Part shown: positions 34,964-43,414 of the stretch, piece after piece
Numbering within the stretch: position 1 is the first letter of the stretch
How the letters are laid out: every line of letters starts with the position of its first letter
Origin: Caballeronia sp. TF1N1
GTDB lineage: Bacteria > Pseudomonadota > Gammaproteobacteria > Burkholderiales > Burkholderiaceae
Direction: 5' to 3'
NCBI RefSeq assembly: GCF_022878925.1
Contig: NZ_CP084628.1
Location: 1 to 64,000 of the forward strand
Length of the DNA: 64,000 nt
The notes under the pieces: model-generated
Database searches by the model: none
What the model saw: the letters and a program-made list of their open reading frames with translations, nothing else
What the model was told of the DNA's origin: nothing
Translations under genes and position numbers: made by a program

Positions 34964-35760
34964 GCGACGCCCTCGGCGATAGCTTCGGCGACGACGGCGC
35001 GGCTATCGCCGGCTGGTACGGCAAGCTCCCGTCGCTCGGCGATTTCGCGGCACGACGCCTGTCCGATGCGTTCGTCGCGCCGTGGGATGCGTGGCTCGCG
35101 CAGCGCGTCGCGGAGACACAGCACGCGCTGGGCGCGGACTGGCTGTCGCTGTATCTGACGTGCCCGGTGTGGCGCTTCTTCGCGATGCCGGGCGCCATCG
35201 CGCCGACGCTCGCGCATTGCTGGACGGGCGTCGTGATGGCGTCGGTGGATCGCGTCGGCAGGCATTTTCCGTTGACGATTGCGGCAGCGCTGCCGAACGC
35301 GCCCGCGACCGGCAGCGAGATCGCCGCGCTGTGGGAATGGCTCTCGGCGATAGAGAGCGTGGCGCTCGCCGCGCTCGATTTCGATCACACCGTCGAGCGG
35401 CTCGATGCGCAGCTCGCCGCCCTGCCCTTGCCGCTGCCGCCGTCCGCGCGCGAGGTCGCGCCCGCGGCGTTCCTGCGCGAGCCCTGGATCGTCGGCTCGG
35501 CCAGCGCGCTGCCGGACGCGCTCACACGCCTCTTTGCGCCCGTCTGGCAGGCGGAGATTCACGGCATGAGCATGTGGACGTCCGCGCAAGCCGCGCCCGA
35601 TCCTCCCGATCCTCCCGATCCTCCCGATTCACTCGTGCCCGGCACGCCACCGCCTCCCTCCGCGCTCGACACCGCGCCGCGTCCGTTCACGATCTGGCCG
35701 ACCTTCGGCCTGCCGGACACCGCTCTCTTCACGACCATGCTGCGGGACGGCGCACCATGA
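34960..35760 (+). CDS. tagF: T6SS regulator TagF
   Basis: A 266-residue TagF (ImpM/SciT), a post-translational repressor of T6SS assembly in systems with PpkA/Fha. The family signature GWYGKLPSLGDFAARRL is at about residues 17-33, followed by WRFFAMPGAIAP and VGRHFPLTI. The start ATGA overlaps the tssM stop and the end overlaps ppkA by 4 nt, so the three are translationally coupled. Near residue 213 a short proline-aspartate repeat (PDPPDPPDPPDS) is encoded by a 9-bp tandem DNA repeat. Confidence 0.93.
   Translation: MSDALGDSFGDDGAAIAGWYGKLPSLGDFAARRLSDAFVAPWDAWLAQRVAETQHALGADWLSLYLTCPVWRFFAMPGAIAPTLAHCWTGVVMASVDRVGRHFPLTIAAALPNAPATGSEIAALWEWLSAIESVALAALDFDHTVERLDAQLAALPLPLPPSAREVAPAAFLREPWIVGSASALPDALTRLFAPVWQAEIHGMSMWTSAQAAPDPPDPPDPPDSLVPGTPPPPSALDTAPRPFTIWPTFGLPDTALFTTMLRDGAP
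35596..35629 (+). repeat. 9-bp in-frame tandem repeat in tagF
   Basis: CCCGATCCT occurs three times head to tail (35596-35604, 35605-35613, 35614-35622) and a fourth unit is partial (CCCGATT). It encodes PDP repeats in the linker before the TagF C-terminus. Unit gain or loss keeps the frame. Confidence 0.9.
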
Positions 35761-37586
35761 CGGCCAACGGCGATCCTTCGCACGACGACCGCACGAGCGC
35801 TGCCGGCAAGGCCGATGACATCGGCGAGGACGACAAGACGGTGATCGTGGGCGGCGCGCGTGTCTCGGGCAATGCCGCCGACCCTGCACTCTCCGGCCTC
35901 GACGACAACCGCGCGAGCCGCAACATTCTGCCGCCCGGCACGCGGCTCGGCGAATTCGAGATTGTCGAGCTGATCGGCGAAGGCGGCTTCGGCATCGTCT
36001 ATCTGGCGTTCGATACGTCCTTGGACCGGCACGTCGCGCTGAAGGAATACATGCCGTCGGCGCTGGCCTCGCGCATCGGCGCCACGCAGGTGCAGGTGAA
36101 ATCCGAGCGCTACGAACACATGTTCCGCGCGGGTCTCAAGAGCTTCATCAACGACGAAGCGAGGCTGCTCGCGCGTTTCGATCATCAGTCGCTCGTGAAG
36201 GTGTACCGATTCTGGGAGGCGAACGGGACCGCGTACATGGTGATGCCCTACTACAAGGGCACGACGCTCAAGGACACGCTACGGGCCCTGAAGAAGCCGC
36301 CCGACGAAGCGTGGCTGCGCGCGCTGCTGACGCCGCTCGTCGATGCGCTCGCCGTGTTGCACGCGTCGGACTGCTTTCACCGAGACATCGCGCCGGACAA
36401 TATCATCCTGCTGGACGAGAGCCAGCGTCCCGTGCTGCTCGATTTCGGCGCGGCGCGGCGCGTGATCGGCGACATGACACAGGCGCTCACGGTGATTCTG
36501 AAGCCCGGCTATGCGCCGATCGAACAGTACGCCGAAGTGCCGTCGCTCAGGCAAGGTCCGTGGACCGATCACTACGCGCTCGCCGCGATGGTGTACTTTG
36601 CGATCGCCGGGAAGACGCCGCCGCCCGCGGTCGGCCGCATGGTGAGCGACAGCTATCAGCCGCTTGCAAAGCTGGCGGCGGGCCGCTACTCCGAGCGCTT
36701 TCTGAAGGCGATCGATCACGCGCTCGCGGTGCAGCCGTCGAACCGGCCGCAGACTGACCGGCAATTCGCCGCCGAACTGGGTATATCGCTGCACGATGGT
36801 TCGTCCGGGCGCAACAAGGGCGACGGCGCCGCCGCGGTAAGCGGCGCGAGCGGACTAAAACGCGTTGGCCGGATAGCTGGCGTGATCGTGGCAGCGGCTG
36901 CGCTCGGCGTGTTGCTGCCCAGGTATCTGCCGCATGCGCCATCGGCCGTGCAGGAAGTGAAATCGGAACGCGCAGCGGCCTCGTCCTCCGTGCCGTCGAT
37001 TCCTGCTCCCGCGGCGCCTGCAATCGCGCCCGCAAGCGAAACACGCCCTGTGCTGCCACCCTATACGCCCGCCGATGAATTCGCACGCATCGCCACGTTC
37101 GCCGACCCGTCCTACGCGGTCAAGGTCGACGTGCCCGTCGCGCGCGCGGTGGTCGACCGCGACCGGCTTCTGTTCTCGATCACGAGCAATCGCGATGGCT
37201 ACGTGTACGTCTTCGTCGTCGATCCCGCGAATCAATACTTGCAGCTCTTTCCGAACGAACTGGACCGCGACAATCGCATCGGCGCGAAGAAACGGCTGAC
37301 GCTGCCGCGCGCAAAGTGGCCGATGCTGGCGGGCGAACCGCTTGGCACGAATCACTTCGTCGCCATCGTATCGGCGGCGCCGCGCGATTTTCCGGCGCTC
37401 GACATGACGCACGATTCCGTGTTCGGAAGCGTGTCGTCCGAGGCTCAGGCAAGCGCTGCCGCCCAGCGGACCGCGACCGCCTCGCCGTTCGCGGGCGTTC
37501 CGGCATGTGACACGAAGACGTCGTCGTGCCCCGTCGCTTATGGCGCCGCCACCTTCAAAATAGATGTCGTCCGTTCGTCTAAATGA
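35757..37586 (+). CDS. ppkA: T6SS serine/threonine kinase PpkA with DUF4384-like domain
   Basis: A 609-residue membrane kinase. The Hanks-type catalytic domain covers about residues 65-340: glycine loop GEGGFGIVYL, Lys96 in HVALKEYMP, HRDIAPDN with Asp210 and Asn215, and DFG at 229-231. A transmembrane helix at about 372-391 is followed by a periplasmic Pro/Ala linker. A DUF4384-like domain follows at about 440-560 (VDRDRLLFSITSNRDGYVYV, LFPNELDRDNRI). It should phosphorylate the FHA protein to switch on assembly, opposed by PppA. The start ATGA overlaps the tagF stop. Confidence 0.93.
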   Translation: MTANGDPSHDDRTSAAGKADDIGEDDKTVIVGGARVSGNAADPALSGLDDNRASRNILPPGTRLGEFEIVELIGEGGFGIVYLAFDTSLDRHVALKEYMPSALASRIGATQVQVKSERYEHMFRAGLKSFINDEARLLARFDHQSLVKVYRFWEANGTAYMVMPYYKGTTLKDTLRALKKPPDEAWLRALLTPLVDALAVLHASDCFHRDIAPDNIILLDESQRPVLLDFGAARRVIGDMTQALTVILKPGYAPIEQYAEVPSLRQGPWTDHYALAAMVYFAIAGKTPPPAVGRMVSDSYQPLAKLAAGRYSERFLKAIDHALAVQPSNRPQTDRQFAAELGISLHDGSSGRNKGDGAAAVSGASGLKRVGRIAGVIVAAAALGVLLPRYLPHAPSAVQEVKSERAAASSSVPSIPAPAAPAIAPASETRPVLPPYTPADEFARIATFADPSYAVKVDVPVARAVVDRDRLLFSITSNRDGYVYVFVVDPANQYLQLFPNELDRDNRIGAKKRLTLPRAKWPMLAGEPLGTNHFVAIVSAAPRDFPALDMTHDSVFGSVSSEAQASAAAQRTATASPFAGVPACDTKTSSCPVAYGAATFKIDVVRSSK

Positions 37587-37663
37587 TGCACAGCGCATCG
37601 CCTGCATGGGGATGCGTATCGCAAAGGCAAGACGCTAGCGCGCAAGCAGTGCGAGGACACACC

Positions 37664-39634
37664 ATGGCACCACGAACGAGCGGCGTCGCGGCGCAGCCGG
37701 ACAGCACGCCTGGCCAGTTCATTTCGAAATCGGGCGAACGCGTGCCGTGCGCAACAAGCGCAGTAAGCGCATCGAAACGCGCAACGAAACCTGCATCGAC
37801 GCCCGCGGCGGCATGGGCGAACTCCACCATGCGCGTGCTCTGTGTGCTGACAGCCGGCGCCATCGCGGCTTGTGCGAGCGCGCCCGATGCCGGGACGCAA
37901 GCGAAGGACGCAACGCGCGAGCCGGTCATCGCGGCCGCGCCCGCGGGAGCCGTCTTGGCACTGCCTGGCGAACAAGGCCTGGAAGAGGCGCGCATGGTCA
38001 GTTCGGCGGCTTCGGGCGCCGAGCCGGGCGTAGCCAATCCGCTGCCCGCGAGTCCATCCGCTTCGCTCGCGGGCACAGCCACGCCTTTCGCCACCAAAAA
38101 TGCGCTCTACACGCCCGTTGCCTTTGCAAGCGTTCCGGGCTGGGCAACCGATAACGTCGCCGAGTCGTGGGATGCGTTTCGCCGCAGCTGCGGCGTGCTT
38201 TCAGCCAAGCCTGCGTGGGCCGCGCCGTGCGCGGCATCGCGCGGCATCGACGCGAGCAACGGCGTCGCGGTGCGCCGCTTCTTCGAAGACAACTTCACGG
38301 TCTATCAAATCCGCAATGTCGACAAATCGCCGCGCGGAGTGCTCACCGGCTATTACGAACCCATATTGAAAGGTAGTCGCCGCTTTGGCGCGCCGTATGT
38401 CTATCCCGTCTACGGCGTGCCGCGCGACATGCTGTTTCTGGATTCGCGCAGGCTTGCGCCGGACGCGCGGTCATCGGCGATTGCAGCGCGAATCGACGGC
38501 CGCTCGGTGATTCCGCTCACGACGGTCCCGATGGGCGGCGCCAAGGGTGTGTATGCGCTCGAACTCGGCGACAGCCTTCCCGATATCCGCGACAAGCGGC
38601 TGCGCTTGCGGCTCGAAGGCAACCGTATCGTGCCGTATTACTCGCGCGCGGAAATCGAGCGAGGAAAGCTCAATGCGCCGATTCTTGCCTATGTGGAAGA
38701 CCCCGCGATGCTCTATTCTATGCAGTTGCAGGGCGCTGGAAAAATACGCCTGCCGGATGGCGCAGTCATGCGGCTCGCGTACGCGGAACAGAACGGGCTC
38801 GCCTTCAATCCGCCCGTTGCCAGCGCGGGCAGCAAGGGCCGCAAAGTCCTGGTTCGGGGCGTCGAGATCGACCTGGAAGAAGGCACCGTGAGTACGCAAA
38901 TGACGCAAGCCGACGCGTCGGCATCCGACGATGCCCCGCAATCCGCGCTTCTGCGCGGAGCGCAGGAAGATGCGTCGCCTGATGGCGCATCGGCGCCCGC
39001 GGGCGGCGACGCAGGCGCGCAAGCCGATTCCGAGGCCGCTTCGCCCCTTTTGCGCGGCTTCAATCTCGCGAAGGGCGCAACGCCTGCCGTGCGGCCGGCA
39101 CGTGTGAGCGCGCCATCGTCGATGGTTTCATCCGCACATGCCGACAATAAACCCGGTTCCCTTGCCGGCACGCCGCCGCTTGGCTACACGTTCGCCTCGT
39201 CCGATCCAAGCTACGTCTTCTTCCGCGCCATCCCCGATTCGCCGATGGGACCCATCGGCGCGCTGGGCGTGCCGCTGTCGGCGGGGCGCTCGGCCGCCAT
39301 CGACCCGCGCACGACGCCGCTCGGCGCGCCGGTGTTCATCAATGCGAGCGACGGCGCGGCGCAGGCCACGTCGGTGACGCGTCTTCTGATGGCGCAGGAC
39401 GCAGGCGGCGCGATTCGCGGCGCCGTGCGCGCCGACTATTTCTTCGGTACGGGCCCGCAGGCGCAACAGCAGGCGAGCCGCATGAAGCAGCCCGCGCAGA
39501 TGTGGGTGCTGTTGCCGAAGGGACTGCGCATCTCGGCGAGAGAAAGCGGCGTGCGTGTGCGCGGCGGCCCTTCGTTGCCGAGCGCCGATTGCGTCGTCTC
39601 CGATCCCGATCTGTGCGTGGACGAAACTCCATGA
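37664..39634 (+). CDS. MltA-type lytic murein transglycosylase lipoprotein
   Basis: A 656-residue MltA family enzyme that would cleave glycan strands to open the wall for the T6SS. ATG 37664 has a good GAGGA site. ATG 37829 gives a conventional lipoprotein signal (MRVLCVLTAGAIAACAS, lipobox AIAAC) and may be the real start. The MltA domain begins VPGWATDNVAESWDAFRRSC and contains RGVLTGYYEPILKGSRRFGA and YPVYGVPRDM. The 3D domain lies near the C-terminus (LLMAQDAGGAIRGAVRADYF). An Ala/Pro/Asp-rich insert of about 100 residues separates the two parts. It follows ppkA directly and precedes the response regulator by 16 nt. Confidence 0.85.
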   Translation: MAPRTSGVAAQPDSTPGQFISKSGERVPCATSAVSASKRATKPASTPAAAWANSTMRVLCVLTAGAIAACASAPDAGTQAKDATREPVIAAAPAGAVLALPGEQGLEEARMVSSAASGAEPGVANPLPASPSASLAGTATPFATKNALYTPVAFASVPGWATDNVAESWDAFRRSCGVLSAKPAWAAPCAASRGIDASNGVAVRRFFEDNFTVYQIRNVDKSPRGVLTGYYEPILKGSRRFGAPYVYPVYGVPRDMLFLDSRRLAPDARSSAIAARIDGRSVIPLTTVPMGGAKGVYALELGDSLPDIRDKRLRLRLEGNRIVPYYSRAEIERGKLNAPILAYVEDPAMLYSMQLQGAGKIRLPDGAVMRLAYAEQNGLAFNPPVASAGSKGRKVLVRGVEIDLEEGTVSTQMTQADASASDDAPQSALLRGAQEDASPDGASAPAGGDAGAQADSEAASPLLRGFNLAKGATPAVRPARVSAPSSMVSSAHADNKPGSLAGTPPLGYTFASSDPSYVFFRAIPDSPMGPIGALGVPLSAGRSAAIDPRTTPLGAPVFINASDGAAQATSVTRLLMAQDAGGAIRGAVRADYFFGTGPQAQQQASRMKQPAQMWVLLPKGLRISARESGVRVRGGPSLPSADCVVSDPDLCVDETP

Positions 39635-39650
39635 AACCGCGAGAGCAACC

Positions 39651-40358
39651 ATGAAGTTCCTCGTCGCGGACGATCACGAACTGATCCGCCGGGCGGTCAA
39701 GTCACTGTTGCGCGGTATCGACCCCGACGCGCAGTTCGACGAAGCCGACAACTGGGACACGCTCGCCGCCGCCGCGCGGCCCGAGGCGAATCACGATCTC
39801 GCTATCGTCGATCTGCGCATGTCGGGCATGGAAGGCGCGGCGTCGCTGACCGCGCTGCTGAAAGCGCATCCCGCGCTGCCGCTCGTGGTGCTCTCCGCGG
39901 AAGAGTCTGTCGAGGAGATGCGCGCGGTGCTCGCGGCCGGCGCGCTCGGTTTCGTGCCCAAGCGAGAGCCTGCCAACGTCATGCTCAAGGCGATCGAACT
40001 GGTGTTGTCGGGCGGCGCGTATGTGCCTATCGAGGCGCTGTGTCTGGTCGAGCCGCATACCGCCGCGCCCGCGCGCGCGCCGGCCGCCGATCGTGCGCGT
40101 CCTTCCGTCAGCGCGCCACCCGTCGCGCTGGCGCCGCATCATATGCACTTGATGAAAAACCTTTCGCCGCGTCAGCGCGAGATCATGCGGCTCGTGCATC
40201 GCGGTTGCACGAACAAGATGATCGCGCGCGAGCTTCTAGTGGCGGAAGGCACCGTGAAGGTCCATTTGTCGGTGATCTTCCGGGCGCTGGGGGTGCATAA
40301 CCGTTCCTCGGCCATCGCGCTGATCAACGGGTGGCTGGAGACGGGGCGCGAGCTGTGA
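39651..40358 (+). CDS. NarL/FixJ-type response regulator
   Basis: A 235-residue two-component regulator. The receiver domain (about 1-120) has the acidic pocket VADDH at residues 5-9, the phospho-acceptor Asp54 in AIVDLRMSGM, and a conserved Lys in VPKRE. The C-terminal LuxR helix-turn-helix (LSPRQREIMRLVHRG to VKVHLSVIFRALGV) binds DNA. It sits 16 nt downstream of the MltA gene at the 3' end of the T6SS block, so it is probably made with the secretion genes. The hybrid sensor kinase on the opposite strand, 154 nt away, is the likely partner. Confidence 0.9.
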   Translation: MKFLVADDHELIRRAVKSLLRGIDPDAQFDEADNWDTLAAAARPEANHDLAIVDLRMSGMEGAASLTALLKAHPALPLVVLSAEESVEEMRAVLAAGALGFVPKREPANVMLKAIELVLSGGAYVPIEALCLVEPHTAAPARAPAADRARPSVSAPPVALAPHHMHLMKNLSPRQREIMRLVHRGCTNKMIARELLVAEGTVKVHLSVIFRALGVHNRSSAIALINGWLETGREL

Positions 40359-40512
40359 GGCAGCGCGAGCGTCGCGTGTCCATCGCCATGCGTTCTGGTT
40401 TTTTATCGAAGCCGCGCACGCTCGATGACGTGCCCGGCTTTCCGACGATACGGGCGCGTGTCCGCATGCGTGGCTTGTCCGCGGCTACTTCGACAGAGAG
40501 CAGCGTTCCAGG

Positions 40513-42288
40513 TCAAGCCGCCGCATTCTCCCCGTGCGGTTGAAGCAGCGAGTCCAGTGTGCGGCGCAGACGCGTCGCGGTAACAGGCTTGTGCAGCACC
40601 GGCACGCCCTCGGCGGCGAGCGCCGCGAGTTCCGGCGATGCCACATCGCCCGTCATCATCACGCTGACAAGCTGCGTATGGCCGCGCCGCCGCAGCGCCT
40701 CGCGCACGGCGCGCAACGCTTCGATGCCGGTTTGACGACGGTCGATCTGGTAATCGCATAACAGCACGTCCGGCATGAACCCTTCGGAGATCGCACGCAC
40801 CGCGGCTAGCTCGTCGCGGCAAACGCGCACGACGCAACCCCAACGCGCAAGCAACGCACCGAGCGCCTCGAGATTGGCGGGGTCGTCGTCCACACACAAG
40901 ATGCGCCGATGCTCGATAAACGCGCTCATCGAGAGCGGCGCCGTGATGCTGGACGTGATGAGACGCTCATCGCCTGTCGTCAAGGGAATGCAAACGGTCG
41001 TGCCGCGTCCGGTGTCCGAGCGCAGCGACGGTTCGCCGCCAAGAAGACGTGAAAGACGTCGCACCGTCGAGAGACCCAGTCCGTGACCGATCTGGCGCGA
41101 TTGAGGCCCGAGCGGCACTTGATAGAAGTCCTCGAAGATGAGTTCGTGCTCGTGCGGCGCGATGCCGATACCCGAATCGCGCACCTCGATACGACAACGC
41201 GCGGGATCCGCGTTATGTCGCACGCCAACCCAGATCGAGCCGCGCTCGGTGTAACGCACGGCATTCGACACGAGGTTCATGAGCACACGCTCGAGCAAGA
41301 CGGGATCGGTATAGGCAATGCAGGTCGTCGGCGCGACACGCAATGCAAGCCCCTTCGCGGCGGCGGCCGGACGGAACTGCCGCTCGATGCGCATCAGCAA
41401 TTCGGACATACGGAAGTGCTGCGAGATCACCTGCGTCACGCCGCTCTCTATGCGCGCCAGATCGAGCACCTGATTGAACAAATGATTCAGCGATTCGATA
41501 TTGTTGATAATGTGCTCGGCGGTTTCATCGCGCTCCTGCGCACTCGTGGTCCGGTCTGTCAGCACATGTGCCAGCAGGCCGATGGCATGCAGCGGCTGAC
41601 GCAGATCATGACTCGCTGCCGCGAAGAAACGTGTCTTCGCGAGGCTCGCTTCCTCGATTACGACGTTCTGCCGCGCCACCGTTTCAGCAAGCCGTTCCTG
41701 CGCGACGCGCGCCTTGACGATGCCGCGAAATAGCCCGCGATATTGCGCCGAGAATAGGTAGATGCCAACGATGAACACCGCCAGCACGACACCCAGCGCA
41801 AACCCGTTGTGCCGCGGCTGCAAGAGATGCAGCACAGTAGCGGGCAACAGCAGCGTGGGCACCGCGCCGGACAAATTAGCGAGACTCAGCCCGTTGGCGA
41901 CGTAGGCGAGTGCCGCGAGCGCGACGAGCAGCACGGTATGCGCGGTCGCGAGGTCCGTGGAATCGTTCTGAAAGGCAAGCCAGATGGAGAGGCCAGGCGC
42001 GCTGTGCAGCGCCAGGTTTCTCATGGCATGCAGATCGATCCACCGGCGCGCGGAGAATGCCAGCGGCTTGTAGCGGCGCCAGGCCCATAGCGCGATCGCC
42101 AAACAATTCGCAATGCCATGGAAGGCCACGTAAAGCACTGCCAGCGCGCCGGCGCCAGGTCGCGTCAGATAAACCGCGCCTAGCAGTGCAACCGAAAATC
42201 CATGCGCCAGGAAAGAGGCGGGATCCGCCGCGTAGAGCGCGCCTGCGAGATCGTTGTCGATCTCCCACTGCCCTTGATCGCCTTGCAT
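40513..42288 (-). CDS. Hybrid sensor histidine kinase/response regulator
   Basis: A 591-residue membrane kinase. The N-terminal part (about 28-185) has six or so hydrophobic segments in a compact membrane sensor. The HisKA domain carries His227 in FFAAASHDLRQPLHA. The HATPase_c domain shows NLVSNAVRYTERG, DSGIGI and GHGLGLSTV. A C-terminal receiver has ILCVDDDPAN and phospho-acceptor Asp512 in DVLLCDYQID. GGGGAT lies before ATG 42288. It converges on the NarL-type regulator at 39651-40358, its probable output partner. The signal is unknown. Confidence 0.9.
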   Translation of the reverse strand: MQGDQGQWEIDNDLAGALYAADPASFLAHGFSVALLGAVYLTRPGAGALAVLYVAFHGIANCLAIALWAWRRYKPLAFSARRWIDLHAMRNLALHSAPGLSIWLAFQNDSTDLATAHTVLLVALAALAYVANGLSLANLSGAVPTLLLPATVLHLLQPRHNGFALGVVLAVFIVGIYLFSAQYRGLFRGIVKARVAQERLAETVARQNVVIEEASLAKTRFFAAASHDLRQPLHAIGLLAHVLTDRTTSAQERDETAEHIINNIESLNHLFNQVLDLARIESGVTQVISQHFRMSELLMRIERQFRPAAAAKGLALRVAPTTCIAYTDPVLLERVLMNLVSNAVRYTERGSIWVGVRHNADPARCRIEVRDSGIGIAPHEHELIFEDFYQVPLGPQSRQIGHGLGLSTVRRLSRLLGGEPSLRSDTGRGTTVCIPLTTGDERLITSSITAPLSMSAFIEHRRILCVDDDPANLEALGALLARWGCVVRVCRDELAAVRAISEGFMPDVLLCDYQIDRRQTGIEALRAVREALRRRGHTQLVSVMMTGDVASPELAALAAEGVPVLHKPVTATRLRRTLDSLLQPHGENAAA

Positions 42289-42513
42289 TTTGTCATCCCC
42301 TGCTTATGTTGAAACTTCGGGCGACATCAGGAAACGACGGACGGTTCGACTCGCACGACGGCTATCCGCGCGCATACGACCGGTAAGACCGGTCAGCTGT
42401 CCGAGGTGGTTTACCCGAAAGTTAGACAACGGCTATGACTAAATCAATATTGGCCCTTTCGTCCGAGAAAACCATACTCACCACGTTGCCACCGCATTGG
42501 GGGGATTGACAAC
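42289..42513. promoter_or_regulatory. Divergent region between sensor kinase and sigma-like gene
   Basis: 225 nt separating two divergent genes. A GGGGGGA ribosome-binding site serves the plus-strand ATG at 42514. A fairly AT-rich patch (AAATCAATATTGG near 42440) may carry promoter elements, but no confident -35/-10 pair or operator was found. Confidence 0.3.
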
Positions 42514-43290
42514 ATGGAGACCTTAACGATCGACGCCGCAGCACAGGCCGGCGCCACTTCCACGCTAACCGACCTGTGGAGACGCCGCACGCATCTGTCG
42601 CATGACGAAATGATCTCGATCTACAACCTCGTGAAAGGCGCGTTGCGGACCTATCATCCGCCCGAGCTGCAGTCGCTTCGCGAGGACAAGGAGGAACTGG
42701 TTGCACAGTTCATCTACTCGAAAGTGCTGCGCCTGGAGCCAGGCCACACGGAGTCGCACGCCAGCGAGCAGAGCGCGCCGTCGAGCGGATATGCGGTGTG
42801 TACCTACTTCAGGCGATTTCTGATCGACTGCCTGCGCAGCGCGAGTTTTCAGCGCGATGTCTCGATGGAGATCGAAGGTATCGGACAACAGGTCGATGAG
42901 CACGCTCACGCGGTCGACGATCCGATTGAATCCGTGCTGATGCAGTACGGTCTCGACGAAGCGCGCGTGCGGCATCGCGCGCGCGCGTTTATCGCTTCGC
43001 TCGACAAGTACGAGCAACTCGTGCTTGCGGGTACGCTCGGCTGGTGCTCCGGCGGCAAGGGTGGCTTGTTCGGCATCGCCTCGCGGCATCACATTCCGTC
43101 GTATCACTATCGAGCGGTGAAGCTCGGCGTGACGCTCAAGAAGTCCGCGCAAAGCGAGGACTTCGCGATGACCAAGATCGGCCGCTGGATCGCCGATACG
43201 CTCGGCATCGAGATCAGCGCGGACAACCAGGTCGCGATTCTGCTCGTGCTGAATCTGCTCGCGCTGGAGTCGAGTCAGACGACGGTTTGA
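42514..43290 (+). CDS. Sigma-70-like regulator, putative
   Basis: A 258-residue soluble protein not recognised with certainty. Its architecture resembles an ECF-type sigma factor. LREDKEELVAQFIYSKVLRL followed by VCTYFRRFLIDCLRSASFQ resembles region 2. An acidic linker and a helical segment (RARAFIASLDKYEQLVLAGT) precede a helix-turn-helix-like stretch (GLFGIASRHHIPSYHYRAVK), in the position of region 4. The C-terminal 40 residues are extra. It is followed by a small ORF and a TPR membrane protein, with stop/start overlaps suggesting one translational unit. Alternative: a non-sigma DNA-binding protein. Confidence 0.55.
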   Translation: METLTIDAAAQAGATSTLTDLWRRRTHLSHDEMISIYNLVKGALRTYHPPELQSLREDKEELVAQFIYSKVLRLEPGHTESHASEQSAPSSGYAVCTYFRRFLIDCLRSASFQRDVSMEIEGIGQQVDEHAHAVDDPIESVLMQYGLDEARVRHRARAFIASLDKYEQLVLAGTLGWCSGGKGGLFGIASRHHIPSYHYRAVKLGVTLKKSAQSEDFAMTKIGRWIADTLGIEISADNQVAILLVLNLLALESSQTTV

Positions 43291-43403
43291 GTGCGAACGT
43301 TCATGACAGCACTCGTCAAGTTGTCATGGCCGCTTGCGGCACGCAAATCGATCCGGATGTTTTGTCGAATCTGAACACGCTGTTGGACGATATGAGGCGA
43401 TAA
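43287..43403 (+). CDS. Possible 38-residue ORF linking sigma-like and TPR genes
   Basis: TTG at 43287 overlaps the stop of the preceding gene (TTGA). The frame encodes MSANVHDSTRQVVMAACGTQ followed by an amphipathic DVLSNLNTLLDDMRR tail. Its TAA is embedded in the strong ribosome-binding site TAAGGAGG of the next gene. ATG 43326 would give a 25-residue version. No ribosome-binding site of its own is obvious, so translation would depend on coupling. It may be only a spacer. Confidence 0.3.
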   Translation: MSANVHDSTRQVVMAACGTQIDPDVLSNLNTLLDDMRR

Positions 43404-43414
43404 GGAGGGGACTT

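Noticed and set aside
43044..43403. Full 119-codon frame ending in the small ORF
   Set aside because: The first two thirds is an out-of-frame shadow of the sigma-like gene; only the part after the TTGA overlap is considered.
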